Part shown: one piece after another, positions 9,216 to 17,654 of the stretch
How positions within the stretch are numbered: position 1 is the first letter of the stretch
Layout: every line of letters starts with the position of its first letter
Source of the DNA: Candidatus Gastranaerophilales bacterium
GTDB taxonomy: Bacteria > Cyanobacteriota > Vampirovibrionia > Gastranaerophilales > Gastranaerophilaceae
NCBI GenBank assembly: GCA_028693235.1
Contig: JAQUVW010000002.1
Coordinates: forward strand, 186,001 to 250,000
Direction: 5' to 3'
Length of the DNA: 64,000 nucleotides
Made by a program: the position numbers and the translations under genes
The notes under the pieces: generated by a model
The model's database searches: none
What the model was told of the DNA's origin: nothing
The model's input: the letters and a program-made list of their open reading frames with translations, nothing else

Positions 9216-10061
9216 ATGTCTACATTGCAAGCCATTTTGATGGGCTTTATTCAAGGTCTAACAGAATTTTTACCTGTCTCAAGTTCAGGTCATTTGGTTT
9301 TAGTATCTAGTGTCTACAAGCTTTTATGTGGTCATGAATTTATTACTGCTAATGGCGAAGAAGTATTTTTTGATATCGTTTTGCATTTAGGTACTTTGTT
9401 TGCGATTTTTATTTTCTTTTGGAAAGATTTGATAAAGATAATAAAAGAATTTGTCAATGCGGTTAAAACAAAGAATTTTTCTGCTCCTGAGGCAATGCTC
9501 CCTATTTATTTAGTGGTTGGAACTATCTTCACGATACTCGTTGCTTATCCATTGAAAGATGTTTCGGAAAAATTGATTTCATCACCTGCAATCGTGGGGT
9601 GTTTTTTGATTTTAACAGGATGCGTTTTGTTTTTTAGTGAGATTATTTCAACAAAAATTAATTTAATAGATAAAATGAATTTTAAAAGAGCCATAGCAAT
9701 TGGTATAGCTCAAGGGCTTGCTGCATTCCCGGGGTTATCTCGTTCAGGTATGACAATCAGCACAGGGCTTTTATGCGGTGTCGATAGAGTCACAAGTGCC
9801 CGCTATTCTTTTCTTTTAAGCATTCTTATTATCATCGGGACTTCAATTTTTTATCCTATTTTAGAAATTGAGCCTAATAGCTTTATTAATTTTAATTGGG
9901 GCTCAATTGTTATAGGATTCTTTGTTTCACTTATTGTTGGTTATTTCTGTATAAAATATTTCATGAAGTTTTTAAATAAACATTCTATGAAGATATTTGC
10001 TTACTACTGCTGGATTGTAGGTACTTTAATGGCGGTAGGTTTTCACTTCTTTGTTAAATAG
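9216..10061 (+). CDS. uppP: Undecaprenyl-diphosphatase UppP (BacA)
   Basis: UppP dephosphorylates undecaprenyl pyrophosphate so the lipid carrier can be reused for peptidoglycan and surface polysaccharides. The two family signatures are visible: GFIQGLTEFLPVSSSGHL at the N-terminus, with the catalytic Glu and the Ser-rich loop, and GLSRSGMTIS around residue 175. The protein has about eight hydrophobic segments and normal length (281 aa). A strong AAGGAGG site precedes the ATG. It lies 8 bases after queD, so malQ, queD, uppP and punA look like one transcription unit. Confidence 0.97.
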   Translation: MSTLQAILMGFIQGLTEFLPVSSSGHLVLVSSVYKLLCGHEFITANGEEVFFDIVLHLGTLFAIFIFFWKDLIKIIKEFVNAVKTKNFSAPEAMLPIYLVVGTIFTILVAYPLKDVSEKLISSPAIVGCFLILTGCVLFFSEIISTKINLIDKMNFKRAIAIGIAQGLAAFPGLSRSGMTISTGLLCGVDRVTSARYSFLLSILIIIGTSIFYPILEIEPNSFINFNWGSIVIGFFVSLIVGYFCIKYFMKFLNKHSMKIFAYYCWIVGTLMAVGFHFFVK

Positions 10062-10073
10062 AAAGGCGTTTTA

Positions 10074-10877
10074 ATGCTTGAAAATTCTGTATCTTTTATA
10101 AAAGATAAAATCAATGGTTTTGTGCCTGAAATAGGTATTATTTTGGGTTCGGGTTTAGGCGAATTTGCTGATAAATATGAAGCAACAAAAATCAGCTATA
10201 ACGACATTCCGGGCTTTAAGCCTTCCCATGTGGCAGGACACAAAGGACAGCTTGTTTTTGCAACGATTGAAGGTAAAAAAGTTGTTATGATGCAAGGTCG
10301 TTATCATTTCTACGAAGGTCATGATATGCAGACGGTCACGTATCCTGTAAAGGTTATGAAAAAATTGGGAGTGAAAACGCTTGTCGTTACAAATGCGGCA
10401 GGGGCTTTGCATAAGGCATATTTCCCTGGTGATTTAATGATTATCAAAGACCATATTAATTTCATGGGGACAAATCCTCTTATCGGTAATAACGATGATA
10501 CTTTAGGAACACGTTTCCCTGATATGAGTAATGTTTACAAGGAAGATTTGAGAAACATAGTCAAAGCAAAAGCAAAAGCTTTAGGTATATCCGTAAAAGA
10601 AGGTGTTTATGCTGCAGTTACTGGGCCGAGCTATGAAACGCCGACAGAAGTTAAGATGTTGAAGCTTTTGGGTGCTGATGCGGTTGGAATGTCTACAGCA
10701 CCAGAGGCGATTGTGGCAAATTATTGTGGCGTTGACGTACTTGGCGTGAGTTGTTTGACAAACTATGCTTCAGGAGTCACTGACTCCCCTCTAAACCATC
10801 AAGAAGTAATAGAAACAGCTGACAGAGTAAAAGAAAATTTCCAAAAACTTTTATTGGAAATCATTAAATCGGTATAA
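10074..10877 (+). CDS. punA: Purine nucleoside phosphorylase
   Basis: This trimeric, PunA-type phosphorylase cleaves guanosine and inosine with phosphate in purine salvage. Recognisable blocks are the phosphate-binding GIILGSGLGEFAD, the GRYHFYEGHD motif, the VTNAAGALHKAYFPGDLM signature and the base-binding GPSYETPTE with the later LTNYASG. The length (267 aa) is typical. It follows uppP by 12 bases with an AAAGGCG site, and a strong hairpin terminator lies just beyond it. DeoC at 35.7 kb could act downstream on deoxyribose 1-phosphate after isomerisation, but the isomerase is not in the window. Confidence 0.95.
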   Translation: MLENSVSFIKDKINGFVPEIGIILGSGLGEFADKYEATKISYNDIPGFKPSHVAGHKGQLVFATIEGKKVVMMQGRYHFYEGHDMQTVTYPVKVMKKLGVKTLVVTNAAGALHKAYFPGDLMIIKDHINFMGTNPLIGNNDDTLGTRFPDMSNVYKEDLRNIVKAKAKALGISVKEGVYAAVTGPSYETPTEVKMLKLLGADAVGMSTAPEAIVANYCGVDVLGVSCLTNYASGVTDSPLNHQEVIETADRVKENFQKLLLEIIKSV

Positions 10878-10894
10878 ACTATTTTATTGTTGCA

Positions 10895-10920
10895 AAAAAG
10901 CTCCTTTATAGGAGCTTTTT
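10895..10920. terminator. Bidirectional intrinsic terminator between punA and the coiled-coil gene
   Basis: A perfect 10-base stem (AAAAAGCTCC with GGAGCTTTTT) encloses a 6-base loop. It has a T run on the plus strand and an A run that becomes a T run on the minus strand. It sits between two convergent genes, so it can stop both transcripts. Confidence 0.9.
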
Positions 10921-10944
10921 AAATGCTTTATTTGTTTTTTGCTT

Positions 10945-11565
10945 CTATTCTACAGTATCGTATTCTTCAACTTCTTGTTGCATATTATTTTGTTGTTGCA
11001 TTTGCATTTGAGATTGTTGATAGTTTGGAATATTTTGGTAGCTTTCAGCTTTTTGTTTTTCAAGATAAACTTGTCCATTTCTTACAATTTGTTGTAATTG
11101 GTTCAAGTCTGTATCAAGATTGTTCAAAATTTGTTCGGCGTAATTTTCAGCACCTTCTTTAATTTTAGCTGCATCTTGAAGAGCCAAAACTTTTGTATTT
11201 TCAGCTTCACGATTAGCTTGATTTTTGATATCTTCGCAGTCATTTATGACTTGTTCTCTAATTTTGGATGCTTCTTGTTGAACTGCTCTCAGCAATTCTG
11301 ACTCACTCAAAATACGAGCAGCTTCATTTTGTGCGTCTGAGATGATTCTTTCTGCCCTGTTTTGAGCTTCAAGTTGAATTTCATCACGACGTCTTAATAT
11401 AATTTCCGCTTCTTTAATATCTTCAGGAATTGAAGCGTCAATTCTATCCAAAGTTGCTTCCATTTCTGCATTTCTAAGGATAACGAAACCCGGCATGATG
11501 TGCAATCCTTTGTCTAATAAGAAGTTGGCTTTTCCTAAAAGCTCTTTAATGCGAAGCTGTGTCAT
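10945..11565 (-). CDS. Coiled-coil protein of the coaD-linked 'ATPase-like' family
   Basis: A short N-terminal segment (MTQLRIKELLGKANFLLDKG) is followed by a conserved-looking block, ATLDRIDASIPEDIKEAE. After that comes a long Ala/Glu/Arg-rich coiled coil, roughly residues 55-165, and a Gln/Met-rich disordered tail. The order and wording of these blocks resemble a protein encoded next to coaD in many Clostridia, often auto-annotated as 'ATPase' or 'ATP synthase subunit B-like'. That resemblance is from memory. The coil also recalls DivIVA and F-ATPase b subunits, but no membrane segment is present, so an ATP synthase role is unlikely. It lies 18 bases after coaD, in the same operon. Its function is unknown. 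Confidence 0.8.
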   Translation of the reverse strand: MTQLRIKELLGKANFLLDKGLHIMPGFVILRNAEMEATLDRIDASIPEDIKEAEIILRRRDEIQLEAQNRAERIISDAQNEAARILSESELLRAVQQEASKIREQVINDCEDIKNQANREAENTKVLALQDAAKIKEGAENYAEQILNNLDTDLNQLQQIVRNGQVYLEKQKAESYQNIPNYQQSQMQMQQQNNMQQEVEEYDTVE

Positions 11566-11583
11566 AGTTATAATACCTTTCCT

Positions 11584-12057
11584 TTATATTTTTTCTTTCA
11601 AGTATTCGGCGACAGGTTTTGGTACAAATTTAGTTATATCACCTTTCATTGTCGCAATTTCCTTCACGGTACTGGATGAGATGAAGTTGTATTTAGGTTT
11701 TGTAATCAAAAATACGGTATTTATGTCTGAGGCAAGTGCACTATTTGTTTGAGAGAGTTGCATTTCGTATTCGAAATCGGAAACTGCTCTTAATCCTCTA
11801 ATGAGGACATTTGCGTTTTTTTGCCTTGCGTAGTCGATTGTTAATCCGTCAAAACTGTCTACTTCAACATTTTGCAAATCAACACATGACTCTTTAATTA
11901 GCTTCAATCTATCTTCTATGGGGAGGAAGGATTTCTTTGAACTGTTCACTAATACGGCTATAATGACCTTGTCAAATATACTGGCGGCTCGCTTTAAAAC
12001 GTCTAAATGTCCTTTGGTTATAGGGTCAAAGCTACCGGGGTATATCGCAGTTTTCAC
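11584..12057 (-). CDS. coaD: Phosphopantetheine adenylyltransferase
   Basis: CoaD catalyses the penultimate step of coenzyme A synthesis, joining ATP to 4'-phosphopantetheine. The nucleotidyltransferase motif YPGSFDPITKGH is at residues 6-17, and the second signature ISSSTVKE lies near residue 125. The GLRAVSDFEYEMQ block is typical. The length (157 aa) is normal. The start is a GTG, preceded by AAAGGC. The coiled-coil gene follows in the same direction, an arrangement also known in Firmicutes. Confidence 0.96.
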   Translation of the reverse strand: MKTAIYPGSFDPITKGHLDVLKRAASIFDKVIIAVLVNSSKKSFLPIEDRLKLIKESCVDLQNVEVDSFDGLTIDYARQKNANVLIRGLRAVSDFEYEMQLSQTNSALASDINTVFLITKPKYNFISSSTVKEIATMKGDITKFVPKPVAEYLKEKI

Positions 12058-12151
12058 TTTTTTGCCTTTAAATCATGTATAGTACCACAATATAATTATA
12101 TTTTAAGCATGAAATAAAGATTGTTAAGTTTGCTAAAATGTTTATGATTGT

Positions 12152-12445
12152 TTACAAAACTTTTGTCTTTTTCAGCTTAAAAATGAACGAAAGGCTTGCT
12201 ATAGTTTGAAGAATGTCGAAAATCTTTTTTAGCTCAATTTCTCGTTTAAATATTTTTATTTTATGATTTAACATTTTTATATTCATTCTGTAGTCAGAAA
12301 TTAGGTTTATTATCCCTTTTTTGTATCTCAAAACTGTCAAATTGACTTCACAAATCATTTTGTCTGTGCGAATTAAAAAAGTCATGACAAAAATTCCTGT
12401 AATGATTTCAAGTATTATTAATAGCATTATTAAAACAACTAACAT
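12152..12445 (-). CDS. Small single-span membrane protein, unknown (97 aa)
   Basis: This is an unrecognised protein. Residues 1-26 form one strongly hydrophobic helix (MLVVLIMLLIILEIITGIF), so it is probably anchored in the membrane. The rest is a Lys/Ile/Leu-rich helical region that could form a short coil, ending in a basic tail. A good AAAGGT site precedes the ATG at a proper distance, which argues for real expression. It points away from murT across a shared upstream region of about 80 bases. No functional clue is visible. Confidence 0.65.
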   Translation of the reverse strand: MLVVLIMLLIILEIITGIFVMTFLIRTDKMICEVNLTVLRYKKGIINLISDYRMNIKMLNHKIKIFKREIELKKIFDILQTIASLSFIFKLKKTKVL

Positions 12446-12514
12446 ATATTACCTTTTTGATAAAATTAAATTTTATACTATTATAAAGTATATCTACACA
12501 ATTATGAATAGGCT

Positions 12515-12523
12515 TGGTATATT
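12515..12523 (+). promoter_or_regulatory. Extended -10 promoter of murT, possible leaderless start
   Basis: The sequence TGG-TATATT forms an extended -10 box that ends 5 bases before the ATG at 12529. Transcription would then begin at or next to the start codon. No ribosome-binding site is visible at a normal distance, which fits a leaderless mRNA. The reading is inferred from sequence alone. Confidence 0.45.
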
Positions 12524-12528
12524 ATTTT

Positions 12529-13881
12529 ATGAGCAAATTTAAGTTTTATTCGGCTATTGTTGCCGCAAATACTTTATCTTTAGTTTTAAAAGCTATAAGC
12601 AAATCCTCGGGGACCTCTTTTCCCGGAATGGTCGGTTTAAAAATTTGTCCTGATTTTTTACAAATGGCTCAAAAATATGCAAAAGAAGGTATTGTAAATA
12701 TCACGGGGACTAACGGAAAAACTACGACTGCCGGACTTTTGGCTCATATTATTAATATTTCAGGAAGAAAAGTCCTTCACAACGAAAAAGGTGCAAATAT
12801 GCTTACAGGCATTACGAGTGCACTTTTAGATGGGGTCGGCTTCAACAGAAAATCTGATTTCTTTATTTTAGAATCAGACGAAGCATATCTGACAAAAGTT
12901 TATGACTATATAACTGCAACTTATCTTTTGGTGACAAATCTTTTCCGTGACCAGTTAGACAGGTATGGAGAACTTGATACTACTTTTAAAAAAATTCAAG
13001 AAGCTATTGATAAAAATAAAAAATTGAAATTGGTTTTAAATGCTGATGATCCGATGGTTTCAAATCTCGGAAATAATAATGAAAGAATTTATTATGGATT
13101 TGAAGATATTAAATTCGAATTTGAAACCCAAGATGCCAAAGCTCCTATTGAAACTGTTTCCTGCCCTGTGTGCGGGGAAGCTTTAACCTATAAAAAAAGG
13201 TATTATGCTCATATCGGTGATTATAACTGCAAGTGCTCTTATGGGCGTCCTGATTTGAAATATAAGGCTGTTGGGCATATATATCCGAGCCATTCTATTA
13301 TAAATATTGAGCTTAACGGAAAAGAAGAAGCTTTTAAAATACCTTTACCGGGTTTGTATAATGTTTACAACGCTTTAGCTGCAATTGCTATGGCTCTTGA
13401 ATTAGATGTTTCTCCAAGAGAAATTCAATTGGGCTTTGATACGTACAAATCTGTTTTTGGTAGGGCAGAAAGACTTACTATCAAAGGCAAAAGTGCACTT
13501 GTTCAATTGATAAAAAATCCGGTGGGTGCGACTGAAGTATTAAGGTTAATTGCCGATACTAAAAAATCAAAATTACTCATTGTTTTGAACGATAATTACG
13601 CTGACGGGCGTGATGTATCGTGGATTTGGGATGCTGATTTTGAGCTTTTGAAAAATTATACTCAAGATATTATCGTTTCAGGTGTCAGAGCTTTTGATAT
13701 GGCTGTTCGCTTGAAATATGCAGGTGTTAACGAGTCTCAAATCCATGTTGAAAAAGATTTGAAAAATGCTATATCGGCTGCCGCTGCTATAACAGAGCAA
13801 GACGAAACGCTTTTGATTTTGCCTACTTATACCGCTCTTTTAAAAATGCAAAATATTGTAAAGAGATGTAGCTTTAAATAA
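12529..13881 (+). CDS. murT: Lipid II isoglutaminyl synthase catalytic subunit MurT
   Basis: MurT is a Mur-ligase-like enzyme that, with the glutaminase GatD, amidates the D-glutamate of lipid II. The Mur ATP-binding loop GTNGKTT is at residues 60-66. A zinc ribbon of four cysteines (CPVCG then CKC) is inserted in the central domain, as in known MurT. The C-terminal DUF1727 part contains the DGRDVSWIWDADFE block. I start at the ATG at 12529 (450 aa); a TTG five codons earlier lies inside the likely -10. GatD is normally adjacent but is absent from this window: the next gene encodes an unrelated small protein. Confidence 0.92.
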   Translation: MSKFKFYSAIVAANTLSLVLKAISKSSGTSFPGMVGLKICPDFLQMAQKYAKEGIVNITGTNGKTTTAGLLAHIINISGRKVLHNEKGANMLTGITSALLDGVGFNRKSDFFILESDEAYLTKVYDYITATYLLVTNLFRDQLDRYGELDTTFKKIQEAIDKNKKLKLVLNADDPMVSNLGNNNERIYYGFEDIKFEFETQDAKAPIETVSCPVCGEALTYKKRYYAHIGDYNCKCSYGRPDLKYKAVGHIYPSHSIINIELNGKEEAFKIPLPGLYNVYNALAAIAMALELDVSPREIQLGFDTYKSVFGRAERLTIKGKSALVQLIKNPVGATEVLRLIADTKKSKLLIVLNDNYADGRDVSWIWDADFELLKNYTQDIIVSGVRAFDMAVRLKYAGVNESQIHVEKDLKNAISAAAAITEQDETLLILPTYTALLKMQNIVKRCSFK

Positions 13882-13910
13882 CTGCAACACTAGCAATATA
13901 AGTATGTTTG

Positions 13911-13919
13911 TGTTATACT
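13911..13919 (+). promoter_or_regulatory. Extended -10 promoter of the 84-residue gene
   Basis: TGT-TATACT matches an extended -10 element. It ends 23 bases before the ATG at 13943, leaving a short leader that carries a good AAGGAAAG ribosome-binding site. The -35 region is weak, as expected for extended -10 promoters. Confidence 0.55.
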
Positions 13920-13942
13920 GTGAGCGGAAAAAAGGAAAGATA

Positions 13943-14197
13943 ATGTTAGTTAATTTTTTAGCAAGTTTAAATGCAATTTCAATGCAAAATAATATGGCAT
14001 TCCGTGGAATGGCTATTCAAGATTCTGCTCTTAACAACATTGGAAATACCAGCTTAAGAGGTGCTTACTTATCTGACCAACGTTCTTCTTTAGAAGCATT
14101 AAAATGCGACACTTTTATGAAAGTTGCAGATGCACAACTTGATGCTTTAGAAAAAGCCGAAAAGAAAAATAATAACGCTCCTAAATATGGTGCTTAA
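13943..14197 (+). CDS. Small unknown protein with an FRG motif (84 aa)
   Basis: This is an unrecognised small protein. It begins MLVNFLASLNAISMQNNM, followed by AFRGMAIQD. The rest is soluble and helical, and the end is a Lys/Asn-rich tail. The frame is open from 13904, but the AAGGAAAG site and the extended -10 both favour the ATG at 13943. The AFRG segment resembles the FKG/FGA motif in other unknown proteins of this window (36.3, 41.6 and 46 kb). It has its own promoter and no obvious functional partner. Confidence 0.65.
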   Translation: MLVNFLASLNAISMQNNMAFRGMAIQDSALNNIGNTSLRGAYLSDQRSSLEALKCDTFMKVADAQLDALEKAEKKNNNAPKYGA

Positions 14198-14214
14198 TTA
14201 ATTCGTTTTTCTTT

Positions 14215-15825
14215 TTAAACAGGTTCATCAATCTTCTCGCAACGGAAGAAGCCTTCTGCACAATGCTCATAGACGCAATTTTTGCCGTCGTTTTTAGCTT
14301 TGTAGAGTGCTTTGTCTGCCAAGTCGATTAATTCTTTTTCGTTTTCTGCATTAGTCGGGAACTCTGCTATACCAATACTTATTGTTGGTTTTATTGTGGT
14401 TGCTTCATCTAATGGAATTGCAATTTTTGCAATATTTTGTCTTAGTCTTTCAGCAATAATTCTGGCATCTTTTGATGTTGTTTCAGGAAGAATAACCGTA
14501 AATTCTTCGCCACCGTATCTTGCAGGAACATCGATGTTGCGGACGGTATTTTTTATTGTTGCTGCTATTTCTTTTAAAACCCTGTCGCCTATAAGGTGTC
14601 CATAGGTATCATTAATGCTTTTGAAGTTGTCAATATCCATCATAAGCAAAGAAAGCACGTGTCTGTAACGTTTTGCACGTTTTAGCTCTGTTTCTAACAA
14701 AGAGTAGAAATGACGATAAATATATAATTTTGTTAAACCGTCTTTTGTTGCAAGTTCGTACAATTTTGCATTGTCAATCGCAATTGCAGCTTGGTTTGCA
14801 AGTGCTTCAATAAATTCAAGGTCTTGTTTGTTAAAAAGCCTGTTATTTTTTTTGTTTGTAATGTTGATAACGCCTATTGCTTCTCCTTTTGCGACCAAAG
14901 GTACGCAAATTAAAGAAGACACATTAGCTGATATATTGGCTTTTGAAAAACGGGGGTCGTTTTGCCCGAGGTTTGTTATAATAGAGCGTTTTTCCGCAAA
15001 AACTTTGCCGGCGATGCCTTCATTAGCTTTAAGTTTTGTGCATTCGATTACGCCGTTATTTATATCAAATTCATGTTTAGGGTCATTCAAACCATAGACG
15101 ACTTTTACTTGCAAAGTGTTGTCAGTGTAGTCGTATAGCATTAAAGAGCCTTTTTCAGCATCAATAGTTTCGAGTGCTTTACCAAGTATGACTTGAATTA
15201 GCCCTTTTAAATCGTCAATAAAATTAACTGCTTGAGAAATATTGTATAAGATTGACAAATTGTGTAATGATTTGTGCAATTCTTTGATTTGGTTTTCCTG
15301 TTCTTGCTGTTTTGAAAATTTTATCAAAATCGGTTCGATACAATGGAATATTTTGTTTAAAGAAAACAAGTCACTTTCTGAAAATGGAGATTTATCTTGT
15401 TTTTGACCTATTGAACAGATACAGAATATTTCGCCGTCACGTCTGAAAACTTTGAAAAATTTGCTGTTCAAGTCTTGGAGCCCGTTTGCGTCCCAGAAAG
15501 CTTTGTATTTCAATTCTCCATTTTCGTCGGTAACTTCTAATAATTTTTCAGAGGCAAGTTTTATAAAAGATGCACCTTCAAGGTCGAAATCAAAGGTTCT
15601 GCAAATCACGTCATTGCAACTTTTTGAGTGGAACATTTCATTATTTTTTACAAAAAAGTATATTCCATTGATGTTCAATGTTGAAGAAATGAAGGAGCTG
15701 ATTCGATTTATCAAGTCATCCAAAGAGCATGCTTGATTAGATATAACGTTTAATTCAAATAGGTTATTCAGTTCAAGAAAGTTCTTTTGCAAATTATGGA
15801 TTTTTTCAGATAGATTTTGACTCAT
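14215..15825 (-). CDS. Diguanylate cyclase with GAF sensor domains
   Basis: This enzyme probably makes the second messenger cyclic di-GMP. Roughly residues 15-180 look like a divergent GAF domain. A clear GAF domain covers about 200-360 (ETIDAEKGSLMLYD, then EGIAGKVFAEKRSII and ANQAAIAIDNAKLY). The C-terminal GGDEF domain has an intact active site, YGGEEF. An RNID motif lies exactly five residues before GGEEF, matching the inhibitory I-site that binds c-di-GMP. No membrane segment is present, so it should sense a cytoplasmic signal. A TATAAT lies six bases before the ATG and no ribosome-binding site is visible, so the message may be leaderless. Confidence 0.93.
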   Translation of the reverse strand: MSQNLSEKIHNLQKNFLELNNLFELNVISNQACSLDDLINRISSFISSTLNINGIYFFVKNNEMFHSKSCNDVICRTFDFDLEGASFIKLASEKLLEVTDENGELKYKAFWDANGLQDLNSKFFKVFRRDGEIFCICSIGQKQDKSPFSESDLFSLNKIFHCIEPILIKFSKQQEQENQIKELHKSLHNLSILYNISQAVNFIDDLKGLIQVILGKALETIDAEKGSLMLYDYTDNTLQVKVVYGLNDPKHEFDINNGVIECTKLKANEGIAGKVFAEKRSIITNLGQNDPRFSKANISANVSSLICVPLVAKGEAIGVINITNKKNNRLFNKQDLEFIEALANQAAIAIDNAKLYELATKDGLTKLYIYRHFYSLLETELKRAKRYRHVLSLLMMDIDNFKSINDTYGHLIGDRVLKEIAATIKNTVRNIDVPARYGGEEFTVILPETTSKDARIIAERLRQNIAKIAIPLDEATTIKPTISIGIAEFPTNAENEKELIDLADKALYKAKNDGKNCVYEHCAEGFFRCEKIDEPV

Positions 15826-15878
15826 ATCATTATTATAGGTTAAATTACTAAAATTATAATACTATACTTGGCGTATTA

Positions 15879-16979
15879 TTAAATATTTTTAATATACATT
15901 TCGAGCATGATGTCGGGGGGATATTTTTTTATATTTTTTATTTGTAGGTGTTTTGCTTCTGCTAATTTGTTTATATCAAACCCTTGAACAAAGCTGATGG
16001 CTTGGTCATCACCGATAATTTGAGGTGCTATAAATTGAACAATTTTGTCTGCGAGATTTTCTTGAATTATAGCAGACGTAAGATTTGCACCAGATTCTAT
16101 CATTATGCTCTTTATACCTTTGTTCCAGAGCATGCTTATCGCTTTTTCAAGGTCAATGTGTGTGTTTTTCGATGGACATGGCATTAATTCTACATTTTGG
16201 CTATATGTTTTTTTGGTTTTCTCAATGGCATCTTGGGTTGTTAAGATATAAACTTTTGTTCTGTCATTTTTGTAAACATTATAGTCGGGGTTCGTTTTCA
16301 ATTTTGAATCAACAATTATTCTGATGGGATTTTTGCCGTTTTTTATTCGGCATGTTAAATTGGGATTGTCGGCAATAACTGTTCCTGAGCCTGTCATAAT
16401 AGCATCATTGGCGTTTCTTATTTGTTGAACTTTGTGTCTTGCTTTTTCACCTGTAATCCACTTTGAGTCACCGTTTTTGCAGGCGATTTTTCCGTCAAGC
16501 GTTGTTGCTGTTTTTAGAGTTATAAAGGGTTTATTTTCTATTTGATTTTTGAAAAAAATTTCATTAAGATTTTTACAATCTTCTTGAAGAATTCCGCTTA
16601 TGACTTCAATACCTGCTTTTTCAAGCTTTCTAATGCCTCGTCCTGCAACAATGGGGTTTGGGTCTTGAGTCCCTATGATTACTCTTTTAAACCCTTTTTC
16701 AATAAGCATGTCGGCACAAGGAGGTGTCTTTCCGTGATGAGAACATGGCTCTAAGTTTACAGCAATAGATTTACACTTCAGGTCGCAATCGGCATTTCTT
16801 ATGGCGTTCACTTCTGCGTGTGCTTCGCCGCATTTGTGGTGGTAACCTGTTGAAATTATTTTGAAATCGTCATCAAAAATAACAGCTCCCACTAAAGGGT
16901 TGGGGCTTGTTTTCCCTTCTGCTTGTTTAGCTAAAGATAAACATTTTTTTATAAGTTTTTCGTATTCTTTTTTAGGCAC
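15879..16979 (-). CDS. ribD: Bifunctional riboflavin deaminase/reductase RibD
   Basis: RibD carries out the second and third steps of riboflavin synthesis. The N-terminal zinc deaminase has His54-Ala-Glu56 and the PCSHHGKTPPC pair (Cys79, Cys88). The C-terminal reductase begins around residue 150 (PFITLKTATTLDGKIA) and contains the ITGEKAR block and the MIESGANLTSAII region. The length (366 aa) is normal. The start is a GTG only two bases after the stop of the upstream 200-residue gene, suggesting coupling. No other rib gene is in the window. Confidence 0.95.
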   Translation of the reverse strand: MPKKEYEKLIKKCLSLAKQAEGKTSPNPLVGAVIFDDDFKIISTGYHHKCGEAHAEVNAIRNADCDLKCKSIAVNLEPCSHHGKTPPCADMLIEKGFKRVIIGTQDPNPIVAGRGIRKLEKAGIEVISGILQEDCKNLNEIFFKNQIENKPFITLKTATTLDGKIACKNGDSKWITGEKARHKVQQIRNANDAIMTGSGTVIADNPNLTCRIKNGKNPIRIIVDSKLKTNPDYNVYKNDRTKVYILTTQDAIEKTKKTYSQNVELMPCPSKNTHIDLEKAISMLWNKGIKSIMIESGANLTSAIIQENLADKIVQFIAPQIIGDDQAISFVQGFDINKLAEAKHLQIKNIKKYPPDIMLEMYIKNI

Positions 16980-16981
16980 AA

Positions 16982-17584
16982 TTATTTAACTTTTCTAAAA
17001 AATTCTTCTGTGATTATTTGGGAATACTTGTCATCATTATTGACGGAGGTTAAAATAATATTTTTTCCGGATTTATTTTTGGCAACCCCTATTGTTCCTG
17101 AGATGTGTCCAATCGGCATATTTACCGTATCTGCTTCAAATCTAACATAGGGAACTTTTTGCCCCATCGCAATGTAGGTTCCTTTTTTGGTTACTTCAAA
17201 ATTTTCAAGTCTTACGAGTTGATATTGAAATTTGTTAATCAATTCGTGAAGTTTCTTGTTTACATCACCGGATTTAAAGTCTTTTTGAGTTAAAAGGTCT
17301 TCGTCTTTAGGCTCAATCAATGCAATTTTTTGTCCGGAATTTTTATGTTCAGCAAGCACAACATCATATCCGAGGACATTTGCAGTTCTGTCAATCATAT
17401 ATTCATCATTAAGATGTGATAGGTCGGCTATGCTTTTTGCTTTTTCAATAAGCGTTTCTTGTGAAGGCGTTGTGTATTCAACAAATTTATCTTTTACAAA
17501 GTCGACTCCGCCCAAAGATTGGAAGCCAATGTAGGCAAGGATTACCACTAAAATTTTTACAAATATGCTTAAACAGCCTTTCAT
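16982..17584 (-). CDS. Membrane-anchored unknown protein upstream of ribD (200 aa)
   Basis: This is an unrecognised protein. A hydrophobic stretch at residues 5-24 could be an uncleaved signal anchor. Cys4 lies before it, so it is not a clear lipobox. The rest is soluble and mixed alpha/beta, with a FQYQLVRLENFEV block and a later GHISGTIGVAKN block, so most of it is probably outside the cytoplasm. A clear AAGGAAA site precedes the ATG. It is in one operon with ribD but shows no riboflavin-related feature. Confidence 0.75.
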   Translation of the reverse strand: MKGCLSIFVKILVVILAYIGFQSLGGVDFVKDKFVEYTTPSQETLIEKAKSIADLSHLNDEYMIDRTANVLGYDVVLAEHKNSGQKIALIEPKDEDLLTQKDFKSGDVNKKLHELINKFQYQLVRLENFEVTKKGTYIAMGQKVPYVRFEADTVNMPIGHISGTIGVAKNKSGKNIILTSVNNDDKYSQIITEEFFRKVK

Positions 17585-17615
17585 GAAGATTTCCTTTATA
17601 TTTTTTATTAAAAAA

Positions 17616-17644
17616 TTGTTATTTTGCTTTAATTAAACTAAAAT
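17616..17644 (+). promoter_or_regulatory. mutS promoter with a very short or absent leader
   Basis: TTGTTA (17616-17621) and TAAAAT (17639-17644) are spaced by 17 bases. The -10 ends only 10 bases before the mutS ATG, leaving room for a leader of about four bases at most. No ribosome-binding site is visible. Confidence 0.55.
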
Positions 17645-17654
17645 AAGTATAGCT

